Positions 1 to 10,539 of a stretch of 64,000 nucleotides of DNA are shown here, one piece after another (the stretch's first letter is position 1; every line of letters begins with the position of its first letter). The stretch is from contig NC_090323.1 in NCBI RefSeq assembly GCF_040869045.1, forward strand, positions 172,506,083 to 172,570,082. The letters run 5' to 3'. The notes under the pieces are model-generated. The model was not told the DNA's origin and searched no databases. It worked only from the letters and a program-made list of their open reading frames with translations. The stretch is from Eurosta solidaginis (taxonomy: Eukaryota; Arthropoda; Insecta; Diptera; Tephritidae). The position numbers were made by a program, and so were the translations under genes.

Positions 1-1513
1 ACAGAAATATTCCAACAGATCCGCCGTCATACGAAGAGATTCTAGAGGCGATAACCAAATTGAAAAACAATAAATCTCCCGGTCCCGATGACCTTCCAGC
101 AGAACTTCTCAAGTATGGTGCAGACGTCACTGCCCGTACCCTACATCCTATTATACAGTCAGCGTGGATAGGATCCACAATTCCTGGTGAATGGAAAGAA
201 GGGGGTATAATCACTATCCCAAAAAAAAGGCGATCTCAGCCAATGCAAAAACTGGCGCGGCATTACATTGCTTAACTCAATCCACAAGGTTCTAGCATTC
301 ATCATACTGGCAAGAATATCGCCCACGCTCAACGGACAATTGCGTAAAGAACAGAACGGCTTTATACCAAATCGATCTTCCATGGACCACATCAATACCC
401 TACCAATAATCATAGAAAAGTCTAATGAATGGACATCGCCACTATATCTTATCTTCGTTGACTTTGAGCGTGCGTTTGACACAATCTTCTGTGACGCGAT
501 ATGGAGTGCGGGGTCCCAAGGAAAGTCGTCGACATGATTAAGGCCCTCTACAAAGATGTAATGATCAGTGTACGCTTCAAAGGAAAAAAGAGCAGCAAAT
601 TTAGCATAGACAAAGGCGTACGACAAGGGTGCGTCCCACCACCGCTGCTTTTCATAGTAGTGCTGGACGATGTTCTGAAGCGCACAAACGCAGAAGCCCC
701 AGATGGGTTACAATGGAGGCTGAATCAGAAACTAAGTGATTTAGACTACGCTGATGATATCGTCTTCACTACTCACACACTAGCTGCTGTTTCCGCAAAA
801 CTCCAGCGACTCGAAATCAACGCCCGCGCAGTCGGTTTGAAAATTAACTACGCAAAAACTAAGCTAATGAGACTGCAAACAATGAATATATCTCCTCTCC
901 AACTTGTATCAAATGGCAGCACTACCGTCATTGAGGATGTAGAAGAATTCTGCTACCTTGGCAGCCAAATTACTAAAGATGGCGGCGCAGAATCGGATGT
1001 ATCTGCAAGGCACGAACTGCATTCCACAGGTTAGGCCGAGTATGGCGCTCTCGCATATTGTCGATGAAAACAAAACTGAGGATTTTTAACACCAGCGTGA
1101 AATCAGTTCTGTTATACGGGTCCGAAACCTGGCTTGTCTCTGACCGCATTAACCGACGACTGCAAACGTTTATAAACAAGTGTCTGAGAATAGTCTGCCG
1201 TATCTTCTGGCCAAGAACAATAAGCAACGCCGATCTACTGTCACTCACGAACAACACCCCAATCTTCACTGAAATTAAAAAACGTAAGTGGGGTTGGATC
1301 GGTCACACTCTCCGCAGAGAAGATGACAACGTTGCCAAAATGGCCTTCCAATGGAACCCACAGGGAAGCCGGCGCAGGGGGCGCCCTCGACAAACTTGGA
1401 TGCGTACGATTCTCAATGAGAGCTCTTCCACCGCCACCTGGAATGAAATAAGACGTTTAGCGACTGATAGAAGTCGCTGGAGAGCATTCGTCTCCGCCCT
1501 ATGCTCCGACTAG
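1..1513 (+). pseudogene. RTE-like non-LTR retrotransposon reverse transcriptase, broken, 5' end outside window
   Basis: Reverse transcriptase of a LINE, spread over three reading frames. In order I see an NKSPGPDDLPAELLKYG block (from 60), a QNGFIPNRSS block and an FVDFERAFD block (268-537), VRQGCVPP then the catalytic YADDIVF (about 615-765), and a C-terminal region with LLYGSETW, GWIGHTLRR, GRPRQTW and RWRAFVSALCSD (1058-1513). There is no RNase H, and this C-terminal arrangement is what I associate with RTE-type elements; the clade is inferred. Frames change near 250, 500 and 1035, so the copy is dead. Ancestrally the protein would reverse-transcribe its RNA at a nicked chromosomal target. 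The 5' half, including endonuclease, lies outside the window. Confidence 0.8.
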
Positions 1514-1625
1514 GAGCGATAAGTTGTGCTTCTGGATGGCTATGGTATTAGTTTTAACTTTTGCGATTGTCAACTAGATGTTCAATTCTATCTAGGAATA
1601 CAACTAGACTAACTAGAAGGGATCT

Positions 1626-2829
1626 CAACAGAAGAATGCCGGAGTTATTAAATGTTTAAAGTGCGGCAACCCAGGTTACGTTGCACGTCATTGCGATTTT
1701 GGTCCTAACAGTTCCAACAATGTGGGTGGCCGTAAACGCAAAGCTGGCGGAAATGAGCAAGAGCGTGTCGGATATAAATAACGAAAACTTGCCCCGGCTA
1801 TTGAATGTCCTGTGATATCTGTGTCACAAATTGGAAGGAAATCAAGCAGTCTTACCGTCAGAGGGAATGTGGATGGCAAGGAGCGTGTACTGACTGTAGA
1901 TACGGGCGCATGTCATTCCTTAATCCGATCTGACTTGGTCAACAGGAGAATAAAACTGTTACCTGGAGCAAAGTTGCGTACGGTCACTGGCGAGTATAAC
2001 CAAGTCCAGGGAGAAGTAGTACGTGGAGTCTTGATTGGAAAGGTCACAGTTCTACACAAATTCGTTGTGGCGGAGATCGTTGATGAAGTCATATTGGGAG
2101 TGGACTTCCTGGTTGACCATGACATCAAGATCGATATGCAGAGAAGGGTGATGCATTATAAGAACCAGGATATACCACTTAACTTCAGTTTGCAGAAAGG
2201 GTTCAGTAGTAACCGAGTACTGGTGAAAATGACTCGACAGAGACCACGAAAGTCAAGGAAAGTAGATCGAGCAAAGGTTGATGGATCGAATGGGCCAATT
2301 AAGCGAAATTAAAAGTACTTGGGAGAGAAACACTGGCATTGACAAAATCTGATGGACGCACTAAAATGACTAAAAGAATTTTCCAGAAAGAATGCAAGGA
2401 TTGTTTCAAGCCAGCGCGTACTTCTGTTGGGAAACGTCGGAACGATACTGAGTATGTAAAGCCAATCCGTCAAGAACAAGCTCTACAAAGTAGTTCTTCA
2501 TTGGACAAGAAACAAAGTGCGAGGGAACGATCCAGAATAATGCGTTGTAAGATGAGACGCAGGTACAATGAGAACAAAAATTCGGAAGGTTTCTTGTAGG
2601 GAGATTTGGTACTGTTATACAACCCTCACCAGCGGAAAGTTGTTCCATCCAAGATTCGGTGCAGTTGGGAAGGCCCGTACAAAGTTGTTAAGAAGATCAG
2701 CGATACCATCTACCGCATATAAACCACTGGGAACACACGGAGTAGAAGAGTGGTACATTTGGAGATGCTAGCGGCGTTTAGATCGGGAGATTTGTCTGAT
2801 CGGGACGATCAGACTTAGGTGGAGGGCAG
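1626..2829 (+). pseudogene. Ty3/gypsy element 1: gag-pol relic with internal deletion (zinc knuckle, protease, integrase C-terminus only)
   Basis: The remnant starts with a Gag zinc knuckle (about 1652-1693) in which the usual histidine is tyrosine (C-x2-C-GNPGY-VARHC). After an in-frame TAA near 1778 comes an aspartic protease with VDTGACHS (about 1887-1912) and the flap-side motif ILGVDFL (about 2090). It then jumps directly to the basic tail and C-terminal domain of integrase (GDLVLLYNPHQR, WEGPYKVVKK; 2590-2820), so reverse transcriptase, RNase H and the integrase core are gone. More stops interrupt the end. A purine-rich tract (GGTGGAGGGCAG, about 2818-2829) abuts the 3' LTR and is the likely plus-strand primer. 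The 5' LTR and most of gag are lost at the junction with the upstream LINE. Confidence 0.8.
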
Positions 2830-3306
2830 TGTTTCGAATATTAGCAAAACTAAGGGGTGCTGCTATCTCTAGGCCGATGCTAAGCAATGACGTTATTTCG
2901 CATCAATAATTCAATCATTATGTATCGACATAAACGAAACAATAATTGCGTCTACACATATGTACCATGTACGTATACGAGTAGCGGAGAGTCAATGCAC
3001 AAACACATGCATATATCTGAGATACTCCTGAAAGTATGCAATGAGAGAAGCTATAAAATCGTGCAATTGTAGTTACAGCTGAGAAGTTTGAGAGCTGATG
3101 GCATCTAGCAGATTCTGGAAACGGAAGCGCCTAGAAGATGCGAACGTTGAAATCAGAGAGTATAAAAGGCAGCAAATGTAGAGGTGCTGGAATTCAGTTT
3201 GAGTTGAGCTATCAAGCAGTTATTGATTAAGCACGCAATCTGTCGGGAAATAGTAGAGTTTCATTTGAGCTATCAGCAAGCTAGTTGCAAAGTATAAGTG
3301 TTATTG
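2830..3306 (+). repeat. 3' LTR of gypsy element 1, first part (split by element 2)
   Basis: The LTR begins TGTTTCGAAT straight after the polypurine tract. It continues at 8743-8863, where it ends ATTCGTTACA. The two ends form an imperfect inverted repeat (TGTnnCGAAT / ATTCGTTACA), as expected of LTR termini. Joined length is about 598 bp. A second copy of the family lies at 50721. The break at 3306 is the insertion site of gypsy element 2. Confidence 0.75.
3161..3199 (+). promoter_or_regulatory. Core promoter of the gypsy-1 LTR (TATA box and initiator)
   Basis: TATAAAAGGC at 3161 is followed 33 bases later by TCAGTT (3194-3199), a good arthropod initiator. Spacing and position inside the LTR fit a Pol II core promoter that would start transcription of element 1, or today of sequence entering element 2. 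Confidence 0.5.
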
Positions 3307-3570
3307 TGTAAGCAACCCTACTATCGAATTAACAATAACGACGCTGTTGTCACTCTCACTGGCAACCCAGTTGAAACATGGCGATACGAATCAAATTAAC
3401 GAAGGACAGTAGTAGTTAACGAGAAAGCGAAGCGTACCAATCGGAGAAACTAAAAACGTAAAATCTCATTCTATTAGTTAAATTGAAATATAATATTAAA
3501 CTCTGTAATTGAATTGTTGAATTAAAAACCAGTTCCTCAAATCTAAGAAACAATCTAAAATGTTTCTATA
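3307..3570 (+). repeat. 5' LTR of gypsy element 2
   Basis: Starts TGTAAGCAACC and ends TTTCTATA. It matches 8475-8738 over the full 264 bp, apart from a G/C difference near 3342 and a G/A difference near 3478. I see no classic TATA box. AATATAATATT near its end could serve as polyadenylation or promoter sequence. Confidence 0.92.
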
Positions 3571-4165
3571 GTTCAGAAGAAGGGATTATTGCCCAAGAAA
3601 AACAGAGTGTGAGTGATTTTGCAAGTTATATGCATGCATATACGTACGCGCAATAAAAAAAATCTCCGTATAAACTGTGTTGGCATAAAATATGCATGAG
3701 CTTATGGAAAATATAAAATTTTGTACTTATAATTGCTTTGCGACATATGGATATATATATATGTAAAGGTGCATGAAGATGAATATGCATGGTCGAAAAG
3801 TTTAAGGGGCATATTCGTAGTGAAATCCGTTTGCAACATACGTACATACATACAGGTGCAGAACGTTCGAGAAATTACTGACGTCGGTGTGTTAGTGAAT
3901 TTCATCATATCTTGTGCACGAATGTTCGGTAGTGTAATTGCAACGCGAATAGCATTCACACCAACAACAACGTAAATATTAGCGAGTAACGACAAAATTT
4001 CAAACGTATAAAAACGAGCAAGAACAAACGAAAATAAGTGCGAGCAAATAAACGGCGAAATCGGTTGAACGAAGCAAAGAACCAGGTGGAAAATAAAAGC
4101 GATAAAAAGAAACGACTGAAACGAAATGTGAACGGCAAAATCGTAAACAAAACAATAACGAAAAT
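3571..4165 (+). other. Leader of gypsy element 2 with possible primer binding site
   Basis: Directly after the LTR, GTTCAGAAGAAGGGATT (3571-3587) resembles the tRNA-Leu type primer site that reads TGTCAGAAGTGGGATT in related elements, with about three mismatches. The rest of the 595-base leader is A-rich. It contains TATAAAAA at about 4008, which could be an internal promoter; this is unproven. Confidence 0.4.
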
Positions 4166-5131
4166 ATGGGTGGAAATCAGAAACCAAAACAAAACAAAGT
4201 GCAAAGTGAAATGCAGCAGAACGATCAATATGAGGTATTTAAAATTGCCGATATGAAAATCGATCAATTAAAATCGGTATTATCGCAAAGAAATTTAGCA
4301 ACGACAGGCTCGCGCGCTGAACTTGTGCAGCGTTTGCTTGACAACAATGGTTCTGATGAAATTGAGGTGCAAGTGCCACCGGTGATGTCAAGAGCAAATT
4401 CAAATGCAAATGTGAGTGCGGGTTCTAATATTCAAGAGCAAATAAACGAGCTTCGGGGCGCTTTAGATAATATAGTCGCGTTATTGCAACAAAGCGTATC
4501 GAATCAAAATGTACAAAACGAACCTTCGCGCGAGTCGGTAACAACTCCCATGACAACAACTAGTTTGCAAAGCGGGAATGGGCGAAAGGAATCTATTAAA
4601 GAAATAAGTGAAACAATTCCGGAATTTGATCCGACAAACCCCCAATCGCTTACGGTAGAGCAATTCACAGACCGCGTTAGTAGTGTCGTGCAAGCGTATC
4701 AATTTGATGAAAAGTGTGTACTTCTAGCTGTGTATAGTAGATTGCGTGGCGTAGCGCGTATGTGGCTCGATGCCCAACCAAGAGTACACACCTCATGGAA
4801 CGATTTTTCAAATGATTTAGTGGCAGAATTTGGTGTTCACCTCGATGAGGCTCAGATACATCGGGTGATGGGTGAAAATGTTCGAAAATCAAATGAGCGA
4901 ATTAACGATTACTGTTTCCGTATTTGTGCGCTTGGTAGACAATACCGGCTTAGTGAATCCGCGATAATTAATTACATACGCGCCGGCTTACAACATCGTG
5001 AACTACAAATCTCAATCGCCGCGATGAGATTTAAAACTGTCAAAGAAATGCGGGAAGTAATAGAAGACTATCTTTCCAATCGTAACAAAATCAGCGAAGT
5101 AAAAACTAGAAATGTGTCGGTAAATGGGTAG
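4166..5131 (+). CDS. gag: Gag polyprotein of gypsy element 2
   Basis: A 321-residue Gag. It is expected to assemble the cytoplasmic virus-like particle in which reverse transcription occurs. Near the N-terminus (about residues 28-54) is a SAP-like helix-turn-helix block (IDQLKSVLSQRNL, SRAELVQRLLD). The core (about residues 160-310) is a retrotransposon Gag capsid-like domain with RMWLDAQP, WNDFSNDLVAEFG and AGLQHRELQISIA. The frame closes at TAG (5129-5131), just before the zinc knuckle. This is odd because Gag normally includes that nucleic-acid-binding module. The downstream reading frame continues without a shift into pol. Start chosen at the first ATG giving the SAP-containing product. 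Confidence 0.88.
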   Translation: MGGNQKPKQNKVQSEMQQNDQYEVFKIADMKIDQLKSVLSQRNLATTGSRAELVQRLLDNNGSDEIEVQVPPVMSRANSNANVSAGSNIQEQINELRGALDNIVALLQQSVSNQNVQNEPSRESVTTPMTTTSLQSGNGRKESIKEISETIPEFDPTNPQSLTVEQFTDRVSSVVQAYQFDEKCVLLAVYSRLRGVARMWLDAQPRVHTSWNDFSNDLVAEFGVHLDEAQIHRVMGENVRKSNERINDYCFRICALGRQYRLSESAIINYIRAGLQHRELQISIAAMRFKTVKEMREVIEDYLSNRNKISEVKTRNVSVNG

Positions 5132-5317
5132 GAACAACAAACACAGCAAACAACGAAATCATCAATAAAGTGTTATAACTGCAAAGAGGTAGGTCATATT
5201 TCTAGTAAATGTCCCAAGCCGCAGCGGCGCGCTAGGTGTGTAGATTGTAGCAAAGTACATGCTAAAAATGAACCACAAAATTGCGGTAAGCGGGGATATG
5301 ATGTCCGTCGAACCGAA
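5129..5317 (+). other. In-frame TAG followed by the Gag zinc knuckle and Gag-Pol linker
   Basis: After TAG the same frame stays open to 8479. It first encodes a glutamine-rich stretch, then a knuckle CYNCKEVGHISSKC (CX2CX4HX4C) and a second cysteine/histidine-containing stretch, before protease. Either the TAG is suppressed to make Gag-Pol, or it is a CAG-to-TAG mutation in a copy whose ancestor had one long ORF. Confidence 0.75.
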
Positions 5318-8300
5318 ATGTCAAAATTAGATCAGTGCTTCACAAAACCAATCGAAGTTGGCTCTGAAACTTTTAAGGCATTTATAGACACTGGCAGCCA
5401 GTGCAGTATGGTGCGGTCGTCGGTAGCTAAAACACTAAACATGACACTCGACAAGTGTCAAACGCAACTAAACGGCTTTGGGGTCGGTAGTCAAGTTATA
5501 CAAGAAATGTGCACTTTGAATATAAAAATAGGTAAAGCGAATGTTAATGCTATATTCTACGTGGTTGATGACGTATTGTTACAAACAGACTTTCTAATCG
5601 GCCAAGATATATTAATGAATAAATCGGTAAAATTCGAAGTAAACGATGGCAAGTCAATTTTGGCAAGCAAACGCGTGGTAGTTGATGGCAGTAGAAATTT
5701 CGATGTTGGACAATTGGTGGCAGATATACAAGACCAATCAAATCGTTCAAAAGTATACGCGGTTTTAGAAAAATTCGGTGATCTGTTTGCGGAAGGCTTA
5801 AACGGCATCGGTAAGACGAATCTAATCGAAATGACCATCGAACTTAACGATAATAAAATCATAGCGCAATCTCCGTATCGTATACCGGCACCAAAAAAAG
5901 CACTAGTTACACAAATGATAAATGAACTCGAAACCAACGACATAATAACTAAATCTGAGTCAGAATATGCTAGTCCTCTCGTGCTGGTTAAGAAAAAAGA
6001 CGGCGGCGATCGCCTTTGCGTAGATTATCGACGGTTGAATCAACTAATGATAAAAGAAATATTTCCGGTTCCAAATATAGAAGAGCGTTTGTACGAAGCG
6101 AAGCAGTATAAATTATTTACGGTCTTAGACTTAAATAGCGGCTACTATCAAATACCAATCGCTACTAGTTCTCGGAAGTTTACGGCCTTTATTACTCCGG
6201 ACGGGTTATATGAGTTCAAAAGGATGCCTTTTGGCCTCAAAAACGCTCCTATAGCTTTTCAACGATTAATGGCGAAGGTTCAGGATAAGACGAAACCAGG
6301 CGATATGCTATTATATATGGACGATATTTTGATAGGTGGAAATTCGGTTGACGAAATGGTAGATAAGTTGCGACGCGTACTCTCTGCCTTAAGACAAGCC
6401 GGGCTTACCCTAAACGCAAAAAAATGTACGTTTTTAAAAACTTCTATAACTTTCCTGGGTCACGAAATCACCCCTGATGGAATAACACCGGGCGAGGTGA
6501 AGACACAAGCTATATCAGAATTTGCTATACCAAAGAATGTAAATGACGTTCGCCGTTTCCTCGGACTCAGCGGCTATTTCCGAAAATTTGTCCCTGGCTT
6601 TGCATTGATCTCTGAACCGTTACGAACACTTTTGAGGAAGGGCGTCGATTTTCATTGGTCATTAGAGCAAAGCAAGGCATATACCCAACTCCAACGCGCA
6701 TTAACGTCAAAACCTATACTAACTGCTTATCGAGTGGATGCTGAATACGAACTCCACACAGATGCAAGCTCCATCGGGTTGGCTGGTGTACTGATGCAGC
6801 GAGAAGGTGACGACATCAAGCCTGTTGCCTACTATAGCCGAGCAACGTCTCCCAGTGAAAAGAAGTTCCACAGTTTCGAGCTGGAAGCGTTGGCTGTGGT
6901 GGAGTCGCTTGAACGTTTCAGGCATTACATATACGGCAAGAGTATCGTCGTAAGAACCGATTGCAATGCAATTCAAACGGCAATGAAGAAAAAGGAGTTG
7001 ATTCCACGTATAGCGCGTTGGTGGCTCAAGATTCAAGATTATGATATTGACATACAACATAGACCTGGCAGAAGAATGGAGCACGTCGATGCCCTAAGCC
7101 GAGCTCCAGTGGAAGAATCGATAGAATCAGATACAGCACATTTACGCATATCCAAAGTAGTTATCGACGAAACCGTCTGGCTATTCAGCATGCAACTCCA
7201 GGACGACACGCTGCGAGGTATCATCAACGAAATCCAGGCTAAGGGTCTATCATCCGACGGAGACTACGTAATTAAGGATAATAGGCTATTTCGGCGAGTA
7301 GACCACAAATCGTTATGGGTCGTCCCTAAGACCCTAAGGTATCGAGTAACGCAAGACGCTCACGACCGTGCTGGACACATGGGGGTGGAGAAGACAATAC
7401 AACGACTAATGGATCACCTCTGGTTTCCCAGGATGCGCAACTACGTTAAAAACTACTTAAAATCTTGCGTGGAGTGTGCATTCTACAAGCATAAGGGTGG
7501 GAAAATGGAAGCCCAGTACCATTTCGACGATATTGAGCCCATCCCATTTAAAACTGTTCACATGGACCACCTCGGACCGTTCCCCAAGAGCACTAAGCGA
7601 AATGAACATCTCTTGGTCATCGTCGACGCGTTCACCAAGTTTACTATTCTGCGAGCAGTAAAGAACACGTCCACTAAATGCGTAATTGATATATTGAATG
7701 ATGTAAGTAGTTTCATAGGCATGCCCGAGCGAGTTGTCACCGATCGCGGAACAGCATTTACCTCGCGTGATTTCAAGAGATACTGCGACAACAACAATGT
7801 CAAACATATTCTAACTGCGGTGCGAACGCCTCGAGCAAATGGTCACGCCGAACGAACCAATCGCACCATATTATCGATGCTTCTCCCAACCACAGAAAAC
7901 GACAGGCACTGGGATGAAAATATCCGCAACGTCCAGTGGTGCATCAATACCATGAACAATTCAACTACGCATTGTACTCCCTATGAGTTACTATATGGGT
8001 TTCAACCACGCGATATCCTGAAGAACAAAATCGTCTCTAGCCTACATAACAGCGACTATCTTAGCGACGAGGAACTCCAAAACATTCGAACTACCGCAGC
8101 GTCGCGAGTTAACGACCAACGAGCAGCCGCTAAGCTACGATTCGATAGAAAATGTGTAAAACCAACGTGTTTTGAAGAAGGCGATTTAGTACTTGCTCAA
8201 AATGAACCTCCTAGCACTGGGTGTTCACGGAAACTCGAGCCTCGCTTTAAAGGCCCGTTCATTGTCACGAAGGTTCTCGACAAAGACCGATACGTGATTG

Positions 8301-8479
8301 AAGATTTACCAAAATCAAAACGCTCACAAAAACATTATACATCTATCTTTTCTGCCGATAAATTAAAAAGGTGGTGCTCATTACCACCCGAAGAAGGAAT
8401 CGATGATGAACTTGATCGAGACTCTGATCCTGGTTGCGGTAACGAGGTCGTTCCCATTGAGTCGGATGGCCGACTGTAA
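5318..8479 (+). CDS. pol: Pol polyprotein of gypsy element 2 (protease, reverse transcriptase, RNase H, integrase)
   Basis: The 1053-residue ORF is intact. Protease has IDTGSQCS with the catalytic Asp at residue 24 and LIGQDIL as the distal motif. Reverse transcriptase shows VKKKDGGDRLCVDYRRLN, LDLNSGYYQI, FKRMPFGLKNAP and catalytic YMDD (about residue 333). RNase H shows HTDAS (about 480), E in FELEALA and D in RTDCNAIQ, ending in HVDALSR. Integrase has the zinc H-H-C-C block (about 687-725), the D-D-E core at HMDHLG, VTDRGT and HAERTN, and a C-terminal FKGPF module. All catalytic residues I can check are present, so the enzymes could be active. The ATG at 5318 is internal to an open frame starting at 5132, so translation probably comes from the Gag start. 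The stop codon lies within the first bases of the 3' LTR. Confidence 0.93.
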   Translation: MSKLDQCFTKPIEVGSETFKAFIDTGSQCSMVRSSVAKTLNMTLDKCQTQLNGFGVGSQVIQEMCTLNIKIGKANVNAIFYVVDDVLLQTDFLIGQDILMNKSVKFEVNDGKSILASKRVVVDGSRNFDVGQLVADIQDQSNRSKVYAVLEKFGDLFAEGLNGIGKTNLIEMTIELNDNKIIAQSPYRIPAPKKALVTQMINELETNDIITKSESEYASPLVLVKKKDGGDRLCVDYRRLNQLMIKEIFPVPNIEERLYEAKQYKLFTVLDLNSGYYQIPIATSSRKFTAFITPDGLYEFKRMPFGLKNAPIAFQRLMAKVQDKTKPGDMLLYMDDILIGGNSVDEMVDKLRRVLSALRQAGLTLNAKKCTFLKTSITFLGHEITPDGITPGEVKTQAISEFAIPKNVNDVRRFLGLSGYFRKFVPGFALISEPLRTLLRKGVDFHWSLEQSKAYTQLQRALTSKPILTAYRVDAEYELHTDASSIGLAGVLMQREGDDIKPVAYYSRATSPSEKKFHSFELEALAVVESLERFRHYIYGKSIVVRTDCNAIQTAMKKKELIPRIARWWLKIQDYDIDIQHRPGRRMEHVDALSRAPVEESIESDTAHLRISKVVIDETVWLFSMQLQDDTLRGIINEIQAKGLSSDGDYVIKDNRLFRRVDHKSLWVVPKTLRYRVTQDAHDRAGHMGVEKTIQRLMDHLWFPRMRNYVKNYLKSCVECAFYKHKGGKMEAQYHFDDIEPIPFKTVHMDHLGPFPKSTKRNEHLLVIVDAFTKFTILRAVKNTSTKCVIDILNDVSSFIGMPERVVTDRGTAFTSRDFKRYCDNNNVKHILTAVRTPRANGHAERTNRTILSMLLPTTENDRHWDENIRNVQWCINTMNNSTTHCTPYELLYGFQPRDILKNKIVSSLHNSDYLSDEELQNIRTTAASRVNDQRAAAKLRFDRKCVKPTCFEEGDLVLAQNEPPSTGCSRKLEPRFKGPFIVTKVLDKDRYVIEDLPKSKRSQKHYTSIFSADKLKRWCSLPPEEGIDDELDRDSDPGCGNEVVPIESDGRL

Positions 8480-8738
8480 GCAACCCTACTATCGAATTAA
8501 CAATAACGACCCTGTTGTCACTCTCACTGGCAACCCAGTTGAAACATGGCGATACGAATCAAATTAACGAAGGACAGTAGTAGTTAACGAGAAAGCGAAG
8601 CGTACCAATCGGAGAAACTAAAAACGTAAAATCTCATTCTATTAATTAAATTGAAATATAATATTAAACTCTGTAATTGAATTGTTGAATTAAAAACCAG
8701 TTCCTCAAATCTAAGAAACAATCTAAAATGTTTCTATA
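8475..8738 (+). repeat. 3' LTR of gypsy element 2
   Basis: Full-length match to 3307-3570. The pol stop codon TAA (8477-8479) lies inside it. No strong polypurine tract is seen immediately upstream. Confidence 0.92.
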
Positions 8739-8742
8739 ATTG
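8739..8742. repeat. Target site duplication ATTG of gypsy element 2
   Basis: ATTG here equals ATTG at 3303-3306. Removing the element and one copy rejoins the LTR of element 1. Confidence 0.75.
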
Positions 8743-8863
8743 TGAAGTACTTTAATAAACGCCATTTTTCCATTATTCAACGTTGGAGTTGTTTATTCAA
8801 CAGTTTAGTGATTCGAACTTAGCAGAAGGGCAAATAAGAGGATTTGAAAGTAGATTCGTTACA
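8743..8863 (+). repeat. 3' LTR of gypsy element 1, second part, with AATAAA
   Basis: Continues the LTR interrupted at 3306 and ends ATTCGTTACA at 8863. AATAAA at about 8754 is a candidate polyadenylation signal for element 1. Confidence 0.7.
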
Positions 8864-10539
8864 ATATGATTTTACATCTTGTTGATTATTTGAGACGAAT
8901 CTACATTTTAAAACTCCATTCAAAATAATCCGATCTCTTTTATATGCCAATAATTCGACAATTACCTTCCAGTACATTTCCCATTTGAATTACAGCCAAT
9001 TTTCCACTGTTAATATTAAATTTTATGCTATCGTTTAGAAACTTCCTCAAAACCAAATACACACCAATACACGAAAGACTCACACATGCATCCACACTGT
9101 ATAACTGCCTTCATTTATAGCACAACATATCCTTGACAACTTTTTACTAAGCAACAACAGCAAAGACAGTTAAAGTAACAACAAAAGCAAACAATAAGAG
9201 TCAAATACATTTTTGTTTGGTAGCTTTTTTTGTATGCAAAATTGTATGAATATAAAAGCATCTGTTGAGTTTCCGGCAAACTTTTTGTGTACCCTTTCTT
9301 ATATGTCCTTACGATTATCCTTAAGCAATAGGAAAATATCCGAGTACTTTACATGTGTGATTGTGTGTGTTTGGTCATTTTAGTTGGCACAATATGGTAC
9401 AATAAGTAGTGTCCTGCTTTCGATTACCGAATATAAGTGAGGAAATCGCTTTAAGATCTGCTTCTTAATTTCGATTTCCTTTTTCATTATCATTTCTATT
9501 TTGTGTTAACCCTCTTTGCGTTTACAAACAAATGTGGCGTACATTTAAAAGTTTTAATTTTCCATGGTTACACGACAAAACATGTCATGTCACAATAATG
9601 TGTTCGTGTGTGTGTATATCAGTACATTATTTGTTGCCTTTATGGCCTTTGGCCATTTCATTGATGGCCTAAAAGATGTCACCAAATATTAGCATTTTTT
9701 TTAACAAAGCCAGACAATTTACAAATAAAACCTTTTACGAGGGAATAAAGGGCAATGCATATACTTATGTACGATCTAAGCGATAGAATTTTTTAAGATA
9801 AGACAAAAAGGGGAAATCTTTATTTATAAAATGGTCTGTAAAGTTTCAGCGAAAATATGTAAGGAAGTAAATGCTGGGAAAGATAGAATTGGAGAAACTC
9901 TTTCCTCGAGAAGAGAATCAATATTTTAGGTATCCAACTTTTAATTTCGTGTGTCAAACAAGCCCATTATGAATAATTTCAATTAGTAGGTTAGGTGACT
10001 TCTTTTTATGTCAACTAAGACAAGTCATCATTAACTGGCGCTCTTCTGTTTCGAGATGACTAATGCCAGTAGTGAACACAAATGGATACCAAGCCTTCCT
10101 GCACCCGTTTCTTTCAAATCAGTGTACGTCAGCGGAAAATCCGCTGCTTCCAAACACGGGTGCCGGTAGAAATACTTTCAGTACCGAAGCATCTTCACCA
10201 ATTCGCGAAACATTACCAGCCGGTGCTGTGTTTCATCTTTTGTTCGTTGGGTTACTCATACAGCTCATAATTAAAACTCTTTTGTTACACATCGTTTTCT
10301 TCATGGATAACAGCATAACTCTATGGATGATTTTCTTTGGAATACACCAAGGGCCATCTCTTCTCAACACCGTCCATGATTACGAGCTGTTATATACAGG
10401 ACTAGTGTTGTTCAAATACCTTATTATTCATTTAAAGGGTTCGACAGGAGTAATCGATATCAAAAAAGCATAGAACGAAAACACTCGATACCTTCGCGTA
10501 TTCATAAAACCGTAAGAAAAGCTTAAGGAAATCAGGAAA
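8864..10539. other. Anonymous AT-rich DNA
   Basis: No recognisable element. An ATG ORF at 10063-10473 (136 codons, hydrophobic in the middle) has no motif I recognise and is not called as a gene. A short GT-rich run lies near 9605. Confidence 0.5.

Larger units (their letters stand above)
3307..8738 (+). mobile_element. Ty3/gypsy element 2, mdg3-like, nearly intact, inserted in the LTR of element 1
   Basis: Two 264-bp direct LTRs (3307-3570 and 8475-8738) differ at only 2 positions, and the element is flanked by a 4-bp duplication ATTG (3303-3306 and 8739-8742). Between them lie gag and pol in one continuous reading frame, interrupted by a single TAG. Domain order protease, RT, RNase H, integrase is that of Ty3/gypsy. 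Integrase wording (HMDHLGPF, VTDRGTAFTS, PRANGHAERTNR) and the tRNA-Leu-like primer site fit the mdg3/micropia/blastopia group; that placement is from memory of the family. No envelope ORF is present. Low LTR divergence implies recent insertion. Confidence 0.9.

Noticed and set aside
10063..10473. 136-codon ORF as a host gene
   Set aside because: No motif, no neighbours or exon signals of note, and length is possible by chance in this DNA.
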